DNA of 14,891 nucleotides. Origin: Baffinella frigidus. Its lineage: Eukaryota > Cryptophyceae > Cryptomonadales > Baffinellaceae. This document shows, one piece after another, positions 1 through 6,793 of the stretch (positions are counted from its first letter, which is position 1; each line of letters starts with the position of its first letter). The stretch lies in contig MU646616.1 of assembly GCA_026770585.1 (NCBI GenBank), forward strand, positions 81,679 to 96,569, read 5' to 3'. The notes beneath the pieces were generated by a model, which was given only the letters and a program-made list of their open reading frames with translations, had not been told where the DNA came from and ran no database searches. Both the position numbers and the translations under genes were made by a program.

Positions 1-16
1 GGGGGGGGGGGGGGGG
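1..16. repeat. poly-G run at window start
   Basis: Sixteen consecutive G open the window. It may be a real homopolymer or a contig-end artefact; nothing else can be said from the sequence. Confidence 0.8.
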
Positions 17-101
17 TAGCCCACCCCCTTGTACAGTTGTATTAACGAAATATCCTTCAGTCAAATGAACTTCACTAGGCAAATGGAGAGTTGCCTCGTG
101 A

Positions 102-488
102 ATCGCGGCGATCTGCTCTGGGGCGTTGCGGCGCCCAGTCTCTGGGAAGAAGACGTTTGCTCGCGCGTTCGAGGGGGAGAAGATGGTGGAGTCGTCTCGC
201 GACTTCCTGACCCCGATGTGCTTCTCCTCCAGCTGTATCCCGGCGTTGTAGGGCGCTGGCACGGGTCGCCCGCTGAAGGAGAGGCTTGGGGAGAGCATCC
301 TAAGGCGTCCTGAGGCAGGCCCCGCGATCCGCCCCTTCCCCGTCGCCAGCGACGTGCCAACCAAACTGCCAAGTCCGCTCAAAGGCGAGCGCCTTGGTGC
401 GTCAGAGATGAGCGTCCTCACCCCGACAAGCCCTTGGAGGACACCAAGCGATTCAGGCGCCCGTGTGTCCAGGACGGCCCCTGCATGA
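102..488 (+). CDS. Possible exon(s) of an unidentified gene
   Basis: One reading frame stays coding-like from 102 to the TGA at 486-488, broken only by a TAG at 249-251. Both halves have strongly G/C-biased third codon positions, like the WD40 exons downstream. The upstream half contains SGKKTFARAFEGEKMVESSR; the downstream half is Pro/Ser/Arg-rich (for example VASDVPTKLPSPLKGER). I recognise no domain. The TAG could be the end of an intron, since GTTGTAG directly precedes GGCGCTGG, or a true stop in a decayed gene. There is no clear start codon because a TGA lies at 99-101. The segment could be the 3' end of a neighbouring gene, or less likely an upstream exon of the WD40 gene. The overlapping frame from 29 to 313 is also open but less codon-biased. 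Confidence 0.3.
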
Positions 489-655
489 AAGACCTGGCCC
501 AGCCGCGGGGGCTTCCCCTTCCGGTCCGCTGGCTGCGACATCGGCTGCCACACCTTCCGGTCCGCTGGGGACTTGCCCCTTCGGAAAGCACGTCCTGTTT
601 TTCGTTCGTGGAGTTTTAGAGTTTGAAGTGGCCGTCTGAGTTGAACCCAGGGTAT

Positions 656-776
656 ATTTGGCAACTTAAGATCACGTTGCCCACGAAACCGCTAGGATTC
701 CTAGCGGTCGTGATGAAGATTTCTGGTACAAAAAAGTCGAAAAAGTATTGTAGTGGTACAAATCTGTCAACTTTTG
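656..776. repeat. LM-type inverted repeat upstream of the WD40 gene
   Basis: The left side has GGCAACTTAAGATCACG. The right side has GGTACAAATCTGTCAACTTT, which is the reverse complement of the AAGTTGACGAATTTGTACC word seen at 7850-7870. A 19-nt palindrome (689-707, CCGCTAGGA/TCCTAGCGG) lies between. The element ends about 60 bases before the first supported exon, so it occupies the expected promoter or intron position. Confidence 0.45.
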
Positions 777-836
777 AGATCGAGGGTTATTCAACGATAT
801 GACCCCTACTCAGCTCCAGGCTGGTTTAAAACTCAG

Positions 837-1337
837 GTGAAGGTTGACTGGTTGAGGATGAGGGAAGGCGGTGCACTGGCTCTGGCAATGTCGGGGGAGG
901 TTCAGATGGTTTGCTCCTTGACGGGGGAAGAGCGTGCCACCCTCTATCGCGACGAAGGGTGTGTCTTGGCTGTAGAACTCTCCGAGGATGGGAGCTCTGT
1001 CGCCAGTGCAGATTCGTGGGGGTGGTCGGTGTGCGAGGTGCCGAGTGGGAGAATTCGTATGTGCGTGAGGTTGGAGCGGTCCGATGGGGCGGTCCTCGTC
1101 GAAGCCGCGTTCTCGCCGTGTTTGTCGTGGGTGGCGGCGGCCAGGTCATCTTGCCACAACCACGTGGTGGTTTGTTGCGCAGAAACCGGGGAGGTGGAAA
1201 CGCTTCTCAAGGGCCATACCTGCAAGATCTCGGCAGTGCGATTCTCGCCGGATGGGACTCGGATAGCGAGCGGGGATTGTAGCGGCAACATGTTTTTATG
1301 GGACGCCGGCACAGGCTCCGCGCTGCGAAGATGGCCG
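837..1337 (+). CDS. WD40 protein, exon 1 (blades 1-4)
   Basis: The 167 codons cover four propeller blades. Blade 1 runs from VKVDWL to GEERATL, blade 2 has VLAVELSEDGSSVASADS, blade 3 has VLVEAAFSPCLSWVAAA, and blade 4 is a classic repeat (GHTCKISAVRFSPDGTRIAS ending in MFLWDAGTG). Blades 1-3 are divergent and lack the WD dipeptide. The frame is open back to a TAG at 750-752, but 745-776 belongs to a repeat. I start at 837 because AG|G at 835-837 is in phase and opens exactly at blade 1; this implies an upstream exon. The alternative is the in-frame ATG at 858-860, which would trim blade 1. The donor is CCG|GTAAAC at 1338, phase 0. Confidence 0.75.
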
Positions 1338-1456
1338 GTAAACCCTGAACCCTAGACACTAAACCCCAAACCCTAAACCCCAAACCCTAAACCCCAAATC
1401 CTCAATCCTCAACCCTCAACCCTCAACCCTCAGCCCTCAAACCTCAACCCTCAGCC

Positions 1457-1495
<39 letters not shown>

Positions 1496-1558
1496 ACCCC
1501 AAACCCCAAACCCCAAACCCCAAACCCCAAACCCCAAAACCCAAACCTCAAACCTTAG
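1338..1558 (+). repeat. Intron 1: telomere-like CCCTAAA/CCCTCAA array
   Basis: The whole 221-base intron, from GTAAACCCTGAACCC to CAAACCTTAG, is degenerate heptamer-like repeat. It passes through CCCTAAACCC, then a block of about a dozen CCCTCAA units, then CCCCAAA units. Read on the other strand this is TTTAGGG-type telomeric sequence. The splice ends themselves (GTAAACCCT and CCTTAG) are made of repeat. Removing it joins codon CCG to GAC in frame (RRWP then DAHAGSV), which supports it being a working intron. Confidence 0.85.
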
Positions 1559-1696
1559 GACGCGCACGCGGGCAGCGTGCGAGCGCTTTCCTTACACGGC
1601 GGACTGCTCGCGAGCGGGGGGCGCGACAACTACATCAAGCTCTGGGACAGCGAGAGCGGCGCGCCGCTACGGACCTTCGCGGGGCACGTGGCGGAG
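1559..1696 (+). CDS. WD40 protein, exon 2 (blade 5)
   Basis: The 46 codons, phase 0 at both ends, encode one complete WD repeat: DAHAGSVRALSLHGGLLASG, then GGRDNYIKLWDSESGAPLRT, ending in FAGHVAE. The GH and WD signatures and the Asp of the RDN turn are all present. The acceptor is TTAG|GAC after the telomere-like intron. The donor is GCG GAG|GTCAAC, where the R element begins. The exon matches one blade almost exactly. Confidence 0.82.
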
Positions 1697-1871
1697 GTCA
1701 ACTTATCCGGAGACATGTTTGATTTAAAAGGAAATGGATGCCTATTTGTTCATACGAGTTGGACGAAGGTTAATTAGGGTCCTAAGTAAATTTAGTTAGG
1801 ACCAGAACCTGGTTTGATAGGCTATTTCCTTTAAAATTGAACATGTTCCCGGATGAGAACTATCCACCTCC
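1692..1871. mobile_element. Inverted-repeat element R, starts at the intron 2 donor
   Basis: The left arm (ACTTATCCGGAGACATGTTT then GATTTAAAAGGAAAT, 1701-1735) pairs with the right arm ATTTCCTTTAAAATTGAACA then TGTTCCCGGATGAGAAC (1824-1860). The imperfect pairing extends outwards to GGAGGT in exon 2 against ACCTCC at 1866-1871. The length is typical of a MITE and no coding capacity is seen. The intron donor GTCAAC sits at the left end. Confidence 0.7.
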
Positions 1872-1892
1872 GGGGTGGCTGCGGGCTGCTCT

Positions 1893-2030
1893 ATGCTAGA
1901 CCTGAGGGGAGGCAATCGCAAAAGTCAACTCTCCATGAACGCACCGTCAACTTTTGGCGGAATGGACGGATTTCCGTCCATTCAGCAATTGAGTTGACTT
2001 TTGATTGACTACCATCACGTCTAAAGTGGA
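1893..2030. mobile_element. MITE family H, copy 1
   Basis: Starts at GCTAGACCTGAGGGGAGGCA and ends TCACGTCTAAAGTGGA, which form imperfect terminal inverted repeats. Inside are GTCAACTTTTGGCGGAAT and a 22-nt palindrome at 1961-1982 (AATGGACGGA/TCCGTCCATT). The shell matches copy H2 at 4012-4145 closely while the central palindrome differs. It lies in intron 2. Confidence 0.75.
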
Positions 2031-2398
2031 GCGCCTCACGTCGCGTCCTGCCTCTTCTCCCGGCGTACAGCGGTCGTGTTTGTCAATTTCATCACGTCCC
2101 TCCATAGATTCCATCTCAGAAAATGTCCATCTAAACAATTTCTGGCACAAATCGAAGAGTTTAAAAGCTTCTAAATGTACAGAATGGCTCCAAGCCCCAC
2201 TGAAATCTGAGATAGAACTGGAGGGACGCGATGAAGTTTATTGAACCTGGCTGTCCCCCCAGGTGTGAGGACGGAGTCCTGGACGGGCCCGCTTCGGGCG
2301 GGAGAAGAAGTCATTTATGTAGACTTTAGACATGAGCCTATTTCGGGGGAAAGCTCTCTGAAGAGGATGCCCTTGACGTGTGACTCGCTTTCTCCCCA
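2031..2398 (+). other. Rest of intron 2, unassigned
   Basis: No coding-like or clear repeat structure between element H1 and exon 3, apart from an AT-richer stretch around 2100-2240. The intron ends in a pyrimidine-rich tract (GCTTTCTCCCCAG). Confidence 0.5.
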
Positions 2399-2399
2399 G

Positions 2400-2458
2400 G
2401 TGACGAGTGTGGCATTCGCCCCGGGGGGGAAGGCGGTTGCATCTGGGGGGCTCGACAG
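2400..2458 (+). CDS. WD40 protein, exon 3 (first half of blade 6)
   Basis: Nineteen codons plus two bases encode VTSVAFAPGGKAVASGGLD. Joined to exon 2 this gives GHVAE-VTSVAFAPGGKAVASGG, a canonical WD repeat start. The acceptor is CCCCAG|GTG. The donor is GAC AG|GTGCGA, phase 2, with the inverted-repeat element I beginning at the donor. Confidence 0.82.
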
Positions 2459-2617
2459 GTGCGATCGAATCCCGCCGAGTATTCACGTTGAACACGATTC
2501 GGCAACGAAAAATACTACATAATTGGGTTATACAAGTAATAGTAAAACCAATTGTGTAGTGATTTTCTCTGCCAAATCGTATTCTACTTGAATATTCCGC
2601 CAGATGAGATCGAGGAA
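2459..2617. mobile_element. Inverted-repeat element I, starts at the intron 3 donor
   Basis: Two imperfect arms of about 68 bases face each other: the left begins GTGCGATCGAATCCCGCCGA, and the reverse complement of the right begins CCTCGATCTCATCTGGCGG. They continue through TACTACATAATTGGG and ACCAATTGTGTAGT around a short loop near 2535-2550. The left arm begins exactly at the GT donor of intron 3. No coding capacity. Confidence 0.75.
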
Positions 2618-2632
2618 CTGCGCAAGCTTGTT

Positions 2633-2766
2633 GGCTCTGCCTCAATCGGTTTGACCGACTATTCTCAAGTTAACATGCTCGGTGTGCGGTACGAATCCGT
2701 CAACTTCTGAGTTGAAAAGCGCCCGGGCTCACCAAATTGGTGAGCCCGAGTAGACCGAGATAGCGC
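2633..2766 (-). mobile_element. Inverted-repeat family LM, copy 1
   Basis: Begins GGCTCTGCCTCAATCGG and ends near GACCGAGATAGCGCC. It includes AAGTTGACGGATTCGTACC (in reverse orientation) and a strong hairpin GGGCTCACC/GGTGAGCCC at 2725-2747. Related copies occur at 3713-3955, 7000-7270, 7774-7984 and 8122-8185. Confidence 0.65.
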
Positions 2767-2781
2767 CAGCATTTTGAGGGT

Positions 2782-2877
2782 GTCAAACGCAGCTTTCTCT
2801 CTAGGACCTTCAGGTCGGTGCGGGTGTGGTCCGTACCAAACGCACCTTTCTCTCTCTGCAGGTCAGTGCGGGTGTCA
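2782..2877 (+). pseudogene. Two degenerate copies of the exon 4 acceptor and start
   Basis: Copy 1 (2782-2833) and copy 2 (2838-2877) repeat the exon 4 boundary: AAACGCA, a CTTTCTCTC tract, CAG, then GTCRGTGCGGGTG. Read in the exon 4 frame they give SVRVW and SVRVS before diverging. They carry only the intron 3' end and the first five to seven codons, so they look like decoy acceptors or duplication debris. Confidence 0.65.
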
Positions 2878-2924
2878 TGCATCAATCGTGGCTATGGTGC
2901 TTTCACTCCGTAATGAGCACAGCC

Positions 2925-3073
2925 TCATCCCGTCAGGCATTTAGATCAAATACTCGAAATGCATACTTTTGGCGTCAGATTCTGCCTGAAGTGGCCAAAT
3001 TGGCAATTTCTGGCAACTTCTGACGCCAAAAGTATGCGTTTCGAGCAATCAAATCAAATGCCTGACGGGATGA
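2925..3073. mobile_element. MITE family C, copy 1
   Basis: A 149-base element with terminal inverted repeats TCATCCCGTCAGGCATTT and AAATGCCTGACGGGATGA, and inner arms ACTTTTGGCGTCAGA and TCTGACGCCAAAAGT. It shares most of its interior with copy C2 (7079-7228). It is flanked by an imperfect direct repeat CGTAATRAGCACARCC (2909-2924 and 3077 onward). Confidence 0.85.
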
Positions 3074-3168
3074 AACCGTAATAAGCACAACCTTCTCGAG
3101 AGCGCTGTAAAGCAGCTGACATTTGTAAAGCGGCTCCCCCTGGCACACCGGTGTAACACACGCACCTT

Positions 3169-3324
3169 AGTAGGGTAACGGACTGAAAACCAGGTAGTTA
3201 GGCTACGGTATTGCCTACGGTAGGCCGTAGGGGCCTAGGGGGGCTCCTATGAAAAACCAGGTCCTAGGGGCCCTACGGCCTACCGTAGGCCTAACTACCC
3301 GGTTTTCAGTCAGTTATCCTATGA
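3169..3324. mobile_element. MITE family D, copy 1, with 5-bp target duplication
   Basis: A 156-base inverted-repeat element. The left end GTAGGGTAACGGACTGAAAA pairs with TTTTCAGTCAGTTATCCTAT, and the inner arms GCCTACGGTAGGCCGTAGG and CCTACGGCCTACCGTAGGC pair again. It is flanked by ACCTT on both sides (3164-3168, 3325-3329). The downstream duplicate of the region has a single ACCTT in CGCACCTTGAATACCC, which acts as the empty site. Confidence 0.85.
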
Positions 3325-3398
3325 ACCTTGAATGCCCGCACCTTTCTCTCTCTGCAGGGCAGTGCGGGAGTGGTGCGTGGAGTCGGGGGCGGCATCAG
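3325..3398 (+). pseudogene. Third partial copy of exon 4
   Basis: After CTCTCTCTGCAG the exon 4 frame reads AVREWCVESGAAS, against SVRVWCVESGKAV in exon 4. Identity continues for about 12 codons, with a synonymous GTT/GTG difference in WCVESG, then is lost. It lacks the GHDA end and donor, so it looks non-functional, although it keeps a good acceptor. Confidence 0.65.
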
Positions 3399-3498
3399 GT
3401 GGTAGCCGCCAGCGCTGTAAAGCAGCTGATATTTGTAAAGTGGTTGTTCCTTCCCACTCAAACGCACCTTGAATACCCGCAGCTTTCTCTCGGTGCAG

Positions 3499-3564
3499 GT
3501 CAGTGCGGGTGTGGTGCGTTGAGTCGGGGAAGGCGGTGCTCTACCTCCAGGGGCACGACGCCAG
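3499..3564 (+). CDS. WD40 protein, exon 4 (second half of blade 6)
   Basis: One base completes an Arg codon from exon 3, then 21 codons encode SVRVWCVESGKAVLYLQGHD and Ala, leaving two bases (AG). Joined to exon 3 this reads GGLDRSVRVW, a perfect WD repeat continuation. The acceptor is GGTGCAG|G and the donor GCCAG|GTCCTC, phase 2. The phase does not fit exon 5. GHDA should lead directly into the WVSSVCF strand of blade 7, so either a small exon is missing or splicing here is unusual. Confidence 0.8.
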
Positions 3565-3580
3565 GTCCTCATCACCACAC

Positions 3581-3706
3581 GGTGGACTACGGGCCTTTCA
3601 TCAAAAGTCAACTTGCCCTGTTGGCAGTTAACTTTAAGGATTTTCTGATGCAAATTTGGTCACGTTACCGCTACATCTAGGGGTCCCGAAACCCTCGAAG
3701 CCCACC
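3581..3706. mobile_element. Element Q, copy 1
   Basis: Starts GGTGGACTACGG and ends AGCCCACC, sitting inside a larger perfect palindrome ACCACACGGTGG/CCACCGTGTGGT. The interior (TCAACTTGCCCTG, CAGTTAACTTTAAGGATTTT, TTTGGTCACGTTACCGC, TCTAGGGGTCCCGAAACC) recurs at 7608-7733. It lies just inside intron 4. Confidence 0.75.
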
Positions 3707-3712
3707 GTGTGG

Positions 3713-3955
3713 TAGCTCTGTCTCAGGCTATTTAGGATCACCACTTTGGTGAACCCGGGCTCCTTCCTGCCCGAAAGTTGACACTAGTCTCTGCTTGCTC
3801 CAGCCTCGATTTGATCCACTTAGTGCTTGACTTATGTCCTCGAATCGCCAATTTGGTACGGCAGGGCTCTTCCCCGCTCCAAAGTTGACGGGTTTGTGCC
3901 GCACATCCAGCATGGCAACTTGAGAACAGTCGGTCAACCCGAGTGAGGCAGAGCG
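3713..3955 (+). mobile_element. Inverted-repeat family LM, copy 2
   Basis: Runs from AGCTCTGTCTCAGGCTATTT to GGTCAACCCGAGTGAGGCAGA, complementary ends. It contains GGATCACCACTTTGGTGAAC and AAAGTTGACGGGTTTGTGCC. It is longer than copy 1 because of an extra stretch around 3785-3875 whose TGCTTGCTCCA motif recurs at 3962-3972. The segment GCCGCACATCCAGCATGG serves as an empty site for nested element C2. Confidence 0.6.
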
Positions 3956-4011
3956 AGTCTGTGCTTGCTCCACCACTTGGTGTTTGACCAGTGTCTCACG
4001 CCTGTTGCTAC

Positions 4012-4145
4012 GCTAGACCTGATGGGAGGCAATCGCAAAGGTCAACTCATCCCCACCCTCGCGTCAACTTTTGGCGGAATCCCCCATTGGGGGGGATTCT
4101 ACCCTTACGTCAACTTTTGATGGACCACCATCACGTCTAAAGTGG
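4012..4145. mobile_element. MITE family H, copy 2
   Basis: Same shell as H1: GCTAGACCTGATGGGAGGCA to CATCACGTCTAAAGTGGA, with GTCAACTTTTGGCGGAAT inside. Its central palindrome is different (AATCCCCC/GGGGGATT, 4078-4098). Confidence 0.75.
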
Positions 4146-4209
4146 ACTGAACCGGGCAGGGTTCGTACGCGGGCGAGAACCGATTCGGGTGTTGACAGCA
4201 TAATGCCAC

Positions 4210-4354
4210 AAGCTAACGCCAGCGGACCCCTTAGCCTACGGTAGAAACCTTCCCTCCTACGACGTTTAAAACAAAAAGAACTTTGAAAGTCGTAGGAGGG
4301 GGGCTCCTACCGTAGGCAATCCGTAGGCCCTAAGTACCTCGCTGGCGTTAGCTT
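4210..4354. mobile_element. Inverted-repeat element E
   Basis: Terminal repeats AAGCTAACGCCAGCG (4210-4224) and CGCTGGCGTTAGCTT (4340-4354) are exact complements. Inside are GCCTACGGTAG and CTACCGTAGGC, and CCTCCTACGAC facing GTCGTAGGAGG. This element shares the CCTACGGTAGG core with families D, F, G and J. Confidence 0.8.
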
Positions 4355-4392
4355 TACAGATGACCTAGTCCCTGCACCAGGAAACCCCCAAC

Positions 4393-5040
4393 TACTCAAC
4401 CGGCGTACGGGGGAAAGGCTCTGTTTAGGGTTTAGGATTTTAAAGCCTAAAACCTCTTAGGATTTTAAAGCCTAAAACCTCGAGGACTTTTGAGGATCCG
4501 GCTCCACCCTGGAGAAAACCAATGGGGAAATCGATGGTTTTTATGTCAACCCCCATACAAATGCACCCGGAATCCGAGTCCATTTGTGGGAGATCGACTT
4601 GAGATTTGCCCCCAAGTTGACTCCAGGGAAGTGACATTGTTCTCGCACCTCTCGACAGGGGCGTGTGCCGGTGCCAGTACCACATAGCGGGCTTCGAAGG
4701 GATTCGTGAATAACCCCTGAGCGATAAGACCTAGGACCCTACGGTAGGCAACCTGTAGGGACATAGGGGGGTTCCTACGGATAAGGCAACAGAAACTCGG
4801 CCCAAAATGGGCCGAAACGCCCTTCGTAGCCCGCTGTGTGGTGGGTACTAAGCAGCAGAAAAATGCTGGCTTCCTGATGTACCACCATCCGCGAAACCTC
4901 AACCAGTCAACCGTCCTACGGGGGAAAGGCTTTGCCCTTAAAGGACTTTTGAAGTTTGCCCTTAACGGACTTTTGAAGATGCGGGGTGACGCCGTTCTCG
5001 GGGTTCGCGGCAGGGGCGTGTGCCGGTGCCAGTACTGGTC
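4393..5040 (+). repeat. Diverged direct duplication within intron 4
   Basis: TACGGGGGAAAGGCT occurs at 4406 and again near 4918; GGACTTTTGARGAT and GGGGCGTGTGCCGGTGCC follow in both copies (4655-4680 and 5011-5037). The first copy carries a 25-base tandem repeat (4433-4482, unit beginning TAGGATTTTAAAGCCTAAAA) next to TTTAGGGTTTAGG. The second carries a 24-base tandem repeat (4934-4981, GCCCTTAAAGGACTTTTGAA). No conserved reading frame is apparent. Confidence 0.65.
4681..4840. mobile_element. MITE family F, copy 1
   Basis: Ends CACATAGCGGGCTTCGAAGG and CCTTCGTAGCCCGCTGTGTG are complementary. The interior (GCGATAAGACCTAGGACCCT, ACGGTAGGCAACC, GGGGTTCCTACGGATAAGG) is nearly the same as copy F2 at 8943-9103. 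GTAC is present just outside both ends (4677-4680, 4845-4848), a possible target duplication. Confidence 0.8.
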
Positions 5041-5089
5041 CCCGCGGCCGCTCCTCTGCTCAATAGTCGGCCACCAGGTACCACCCACT

Positions 5090-5279
5090 CCACTCGAGAA
5101 TCCTCGAGCATCATTTTCACATGTAGGGGTCTAAACTTTTGTACCAGGATAGGGCATTCCAACCTCGCGCCTGGTATATTTTTTACTTCCGTGACCAATT
5201 TTATATGAAACTTACTACTCAAATACTTACTTGTAAAGCATCTGGCTTTTAAATAGGCCCCTCTAGCATTCTCGAGTGG
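5090..5279. mobile_element. MITE family B, copy 1
   Basis: Ends CCACTCGAGAATCC and GCATTCTCGAGTGG. The interior TTTTGTACCAGGATAGGG and ATTCCAACCTCG recurs at 12551-12732. A diverged piece (CTGTACCACGATAGGCCATC) also appears at 8634-8653 in intron 6. Confidence 0.75.
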
Positions 5280-5419
5280 CTAGCCCTTGGAGGTGGCTCA
5301 AATAGTGCTCTGGGACATTTTCGATTTACCTTGACATCGGGGTCGGATCCGACCCCGATGCAAGGGTAAATCCGAAGACCTTGCAGGGCACTATTTGAGC
5401 CACTTGGGAGGGCTGGTGG
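5278..5419. repeat. Long hairpin N
   Basis: The arms GTGGCTCAAATAGTGC and GCACTATTTGAGCCAC are exact complements, and a perfect 26-nt palindrome occupies the centre at 5335-5360 (CATCGGGGTCGGA and its complement). The arms extend to GCTAGCCCTTGG and AGGGCTGG. It touches the end of element B1. Confidence 0.85.
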
Positions 5420-5730
5420 ACCACGCCTTCCTTTTCGAGGTTTCGCCGACTAGCATTTCCTCTTCACTTTTTTACATGTTTAGCACACCTGTGGTAGGCG
5501 AGTAGGGAGTGTCTTCTCGTCTGCTCCAAGTCCGAGCCTCCTGCACTGCCAGGGCGGAGTTTTTGTATTGGTCAACTCACCTGCGAATGTGTAGTAAAGA
5601 CGTACCCATTACGGGTACCTCATTTCTAAGTTAACAGATTTTGTGGGTGAATTGACTTTTACAAAACATTTAGCCTGGCAGTGTACTGAGCGGGATTGCA
5701 CCTCCCCCCCTTCGAACCTGCGCGTTCTGC
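5420..5730. other. Unassigned intron 4 sequence
   Basis: No gene or clear inverted repeat seen. It contains GTACCCATTACGGGTAC (5602-5618, a short palindrome) and a TTGACTTTTACAA motif at 5652 of the kind scattered through other elements. Confidence 0.5.
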
Positions 5731-5868
5731 GGTCCACGCAGGCTGGAGGGGGGTGTATTCAAATGTCATTTGTCAAGGGAAAATGGTGTTCAAAAGTCAA
5801 TTTTAAGATTAAAACGGCTCCAAGAACGCACAAACGGCTCCAACAACGCACATGGAATACCCTACCCA
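5731..5868. repeat. Repeat family P, copy 1
   Basis: GGTCCACGCAGGCTGGAGGG, then ATTCAAATGTCATTTGTCAA, TTCAAAAGTCAATTTT and GGCTCCAAGAACG, ending ATGGAATACCC. The same order of motifs occurs at 14592-14735. The unit AACGGCTCCAAGAACGCACA is tandemly repeated here, with a variant. Confidence 0.6.
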
Positions 5869-5998
5869 AGAGCCTGGCGTGGTGTACCACGCGAACACTC
5901 CTCTTCTCTTTTTTATTGCTCTCGATTCAGGTCCTCAATGAAGGCCTTGCGCCTTGCGTTGAGTGGTACACCACTCGGTCCGGTGTCAGTACTGGTCC

Positions 5999-6140
5999 CC
6001 GCGGCCGCTCCTCTATCTCCTTATAGTGGACGTGACTGTGTAAAGTCACTCCGGTCATCCTACACGGGGTAGTAGCTCCAAAGTGGCCGACTATGCCATA
6101 GTCGGCCACTTTGGAGCTCTGCCACCAGGTATCCACCCCG
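5999..6140. repeat. Mosaic of hairpins, with O module copy 1
   Basis: CCCCGCGGCCGCTCCTCT, TAGTCGGCCAC and GCCACCAGGTA also occur at 5040-5080, so this is a second, expanded copy of that segment. It contains a 45-nt near-perfect hairpin (6074-6118: AGCTCCAAAGTGGCCGACTA and its complement) and the O module in reverse (6026-6069), shared with 8863-8900 and 10620-10665. Confidence 0.65.
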
Positions 6141-6329
6141 CCGTCATTTCTTATTTCCACGGAAGGAAATACGCCGTACCCATGTTGGGTTTGATCCGTA
6201 ATGAACGCACCGTTTCTTGTTGTCCGTGTCAATAAAGAGTTGTTCTCTCTCTCTCGCGTGTCAAGCTGTCAGAGCCTGCTGGGCGGGACTGCACACCGCC
6301 AGCCCAGTCTTGCACCGCTGGCATTCCTA

Positions 6330-6545
6330 TCCTGCTCCTCCATCCCTGTCCGCCCCTGTCCATCCCTGTCCATCCTTGTCCCTACCGCCACCCCTGCACC
6401 TGCATCCCTACCCTGCTCATCCATCCCTGTCCATCCCTGTCCACACCGCCACCCCTGTCCTGCAGCTGCGCACACTGCCACCCCAGCACCGCCATCCCTG
6501 TCCGCCATCCCTGCACCGCCATGACTACTTGAGGCTATCCCTGTC
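6330..6545. repeat. CATCCCTGTC minisatellite
   Basis: Irregular tandem copies of CATCCCTGTC mixed with CACCGCCACCCCTGCACCTG. The reading frames that cross it are open only because the repeat lacks stops; the resulting Pro/Ser/Cys-rich peptides are not credible proteins. Confidence 0.8.
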
Positions 6546-6793
6546 CTGCACCTGCGCTCTCCGCGGTCGCACCATGCGAGCAATACACGGTCCTAGCGTG
6601 AAGCGGTCGTGTTTGTCAACTTATGAAACCTCGCTTTCCCCCCGTCCTGACGTGCACCGTGTTTCCCCCTCCTGCAAACGGTGCCCGCCCCTCCCGGACC
6701 CGCGCTCCCCCCTCCGTAAAACGGCGGCCACTACTCCCTACTCCCTACACTCTCTACACCCTGGACCCCAACCCTGACCCCCCCGCGCGGCAG
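6546..6793. other. End of intron 4, C-rich
   Basis: No gene seen. The last 90 bases are pyrimidine-rich with imperfect CCCTACTCCCTACACTCT and CCCCAACCCTGACCC units resembling a decayed telomere-like array, ending CGGCAG|GAC at exon 5. Confidence 0.5.

Larger units (their letters stand above)
3100..3482 (+). repeat. Tandem duplication of the exon 4 upstream region
   Basis: The segment AGCGCTGTAAAGCAGCTGA begins both at 3100 and at 3411. Each copy continues through TTTGTAAAG, CGCACCTT, GAATRCCCGCA and a pyrimidine tract into an exon 4-like sequence. The upstream copy is lengthened by element D1. The downstream copy leads into the real exon 4. Confidence 0.8.

Noticed and set aside
826-1312. 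Minus-strand and alternative plus-strand open frames overlapping exon 1
   Set aside because: They are shadows of a GC-rich coding exon whose + frame has clear WD40 motifs.
1338-1558. True chromosome end
   Set aside because: The array is degenerate and internal, and coding sequence continues in frame on both sides.
4655-5037. GGGGCGTGTGCCGGTGCC segments as the missing exon between exons 4 and 5
   Set aside because: They have an acceptor-like CAG but give no WD40 residues and do not supply the 3n+1 length needed with a good donor.
4490-5222. Overlapping open frames of 60-180 codons in intron 4 on both strands
   Set aside because: They run through element F1 and duplicated repeat sequence; the peptides show no domain and no consistent codon bias.
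6201-6777. Several long open frames on both strands across the CATCCCTGTC region
   Set aside because: They are translations of a stop-free minisatellite, with Pro/Ser/Cys repeats in all frames and no coding-type codon bias.
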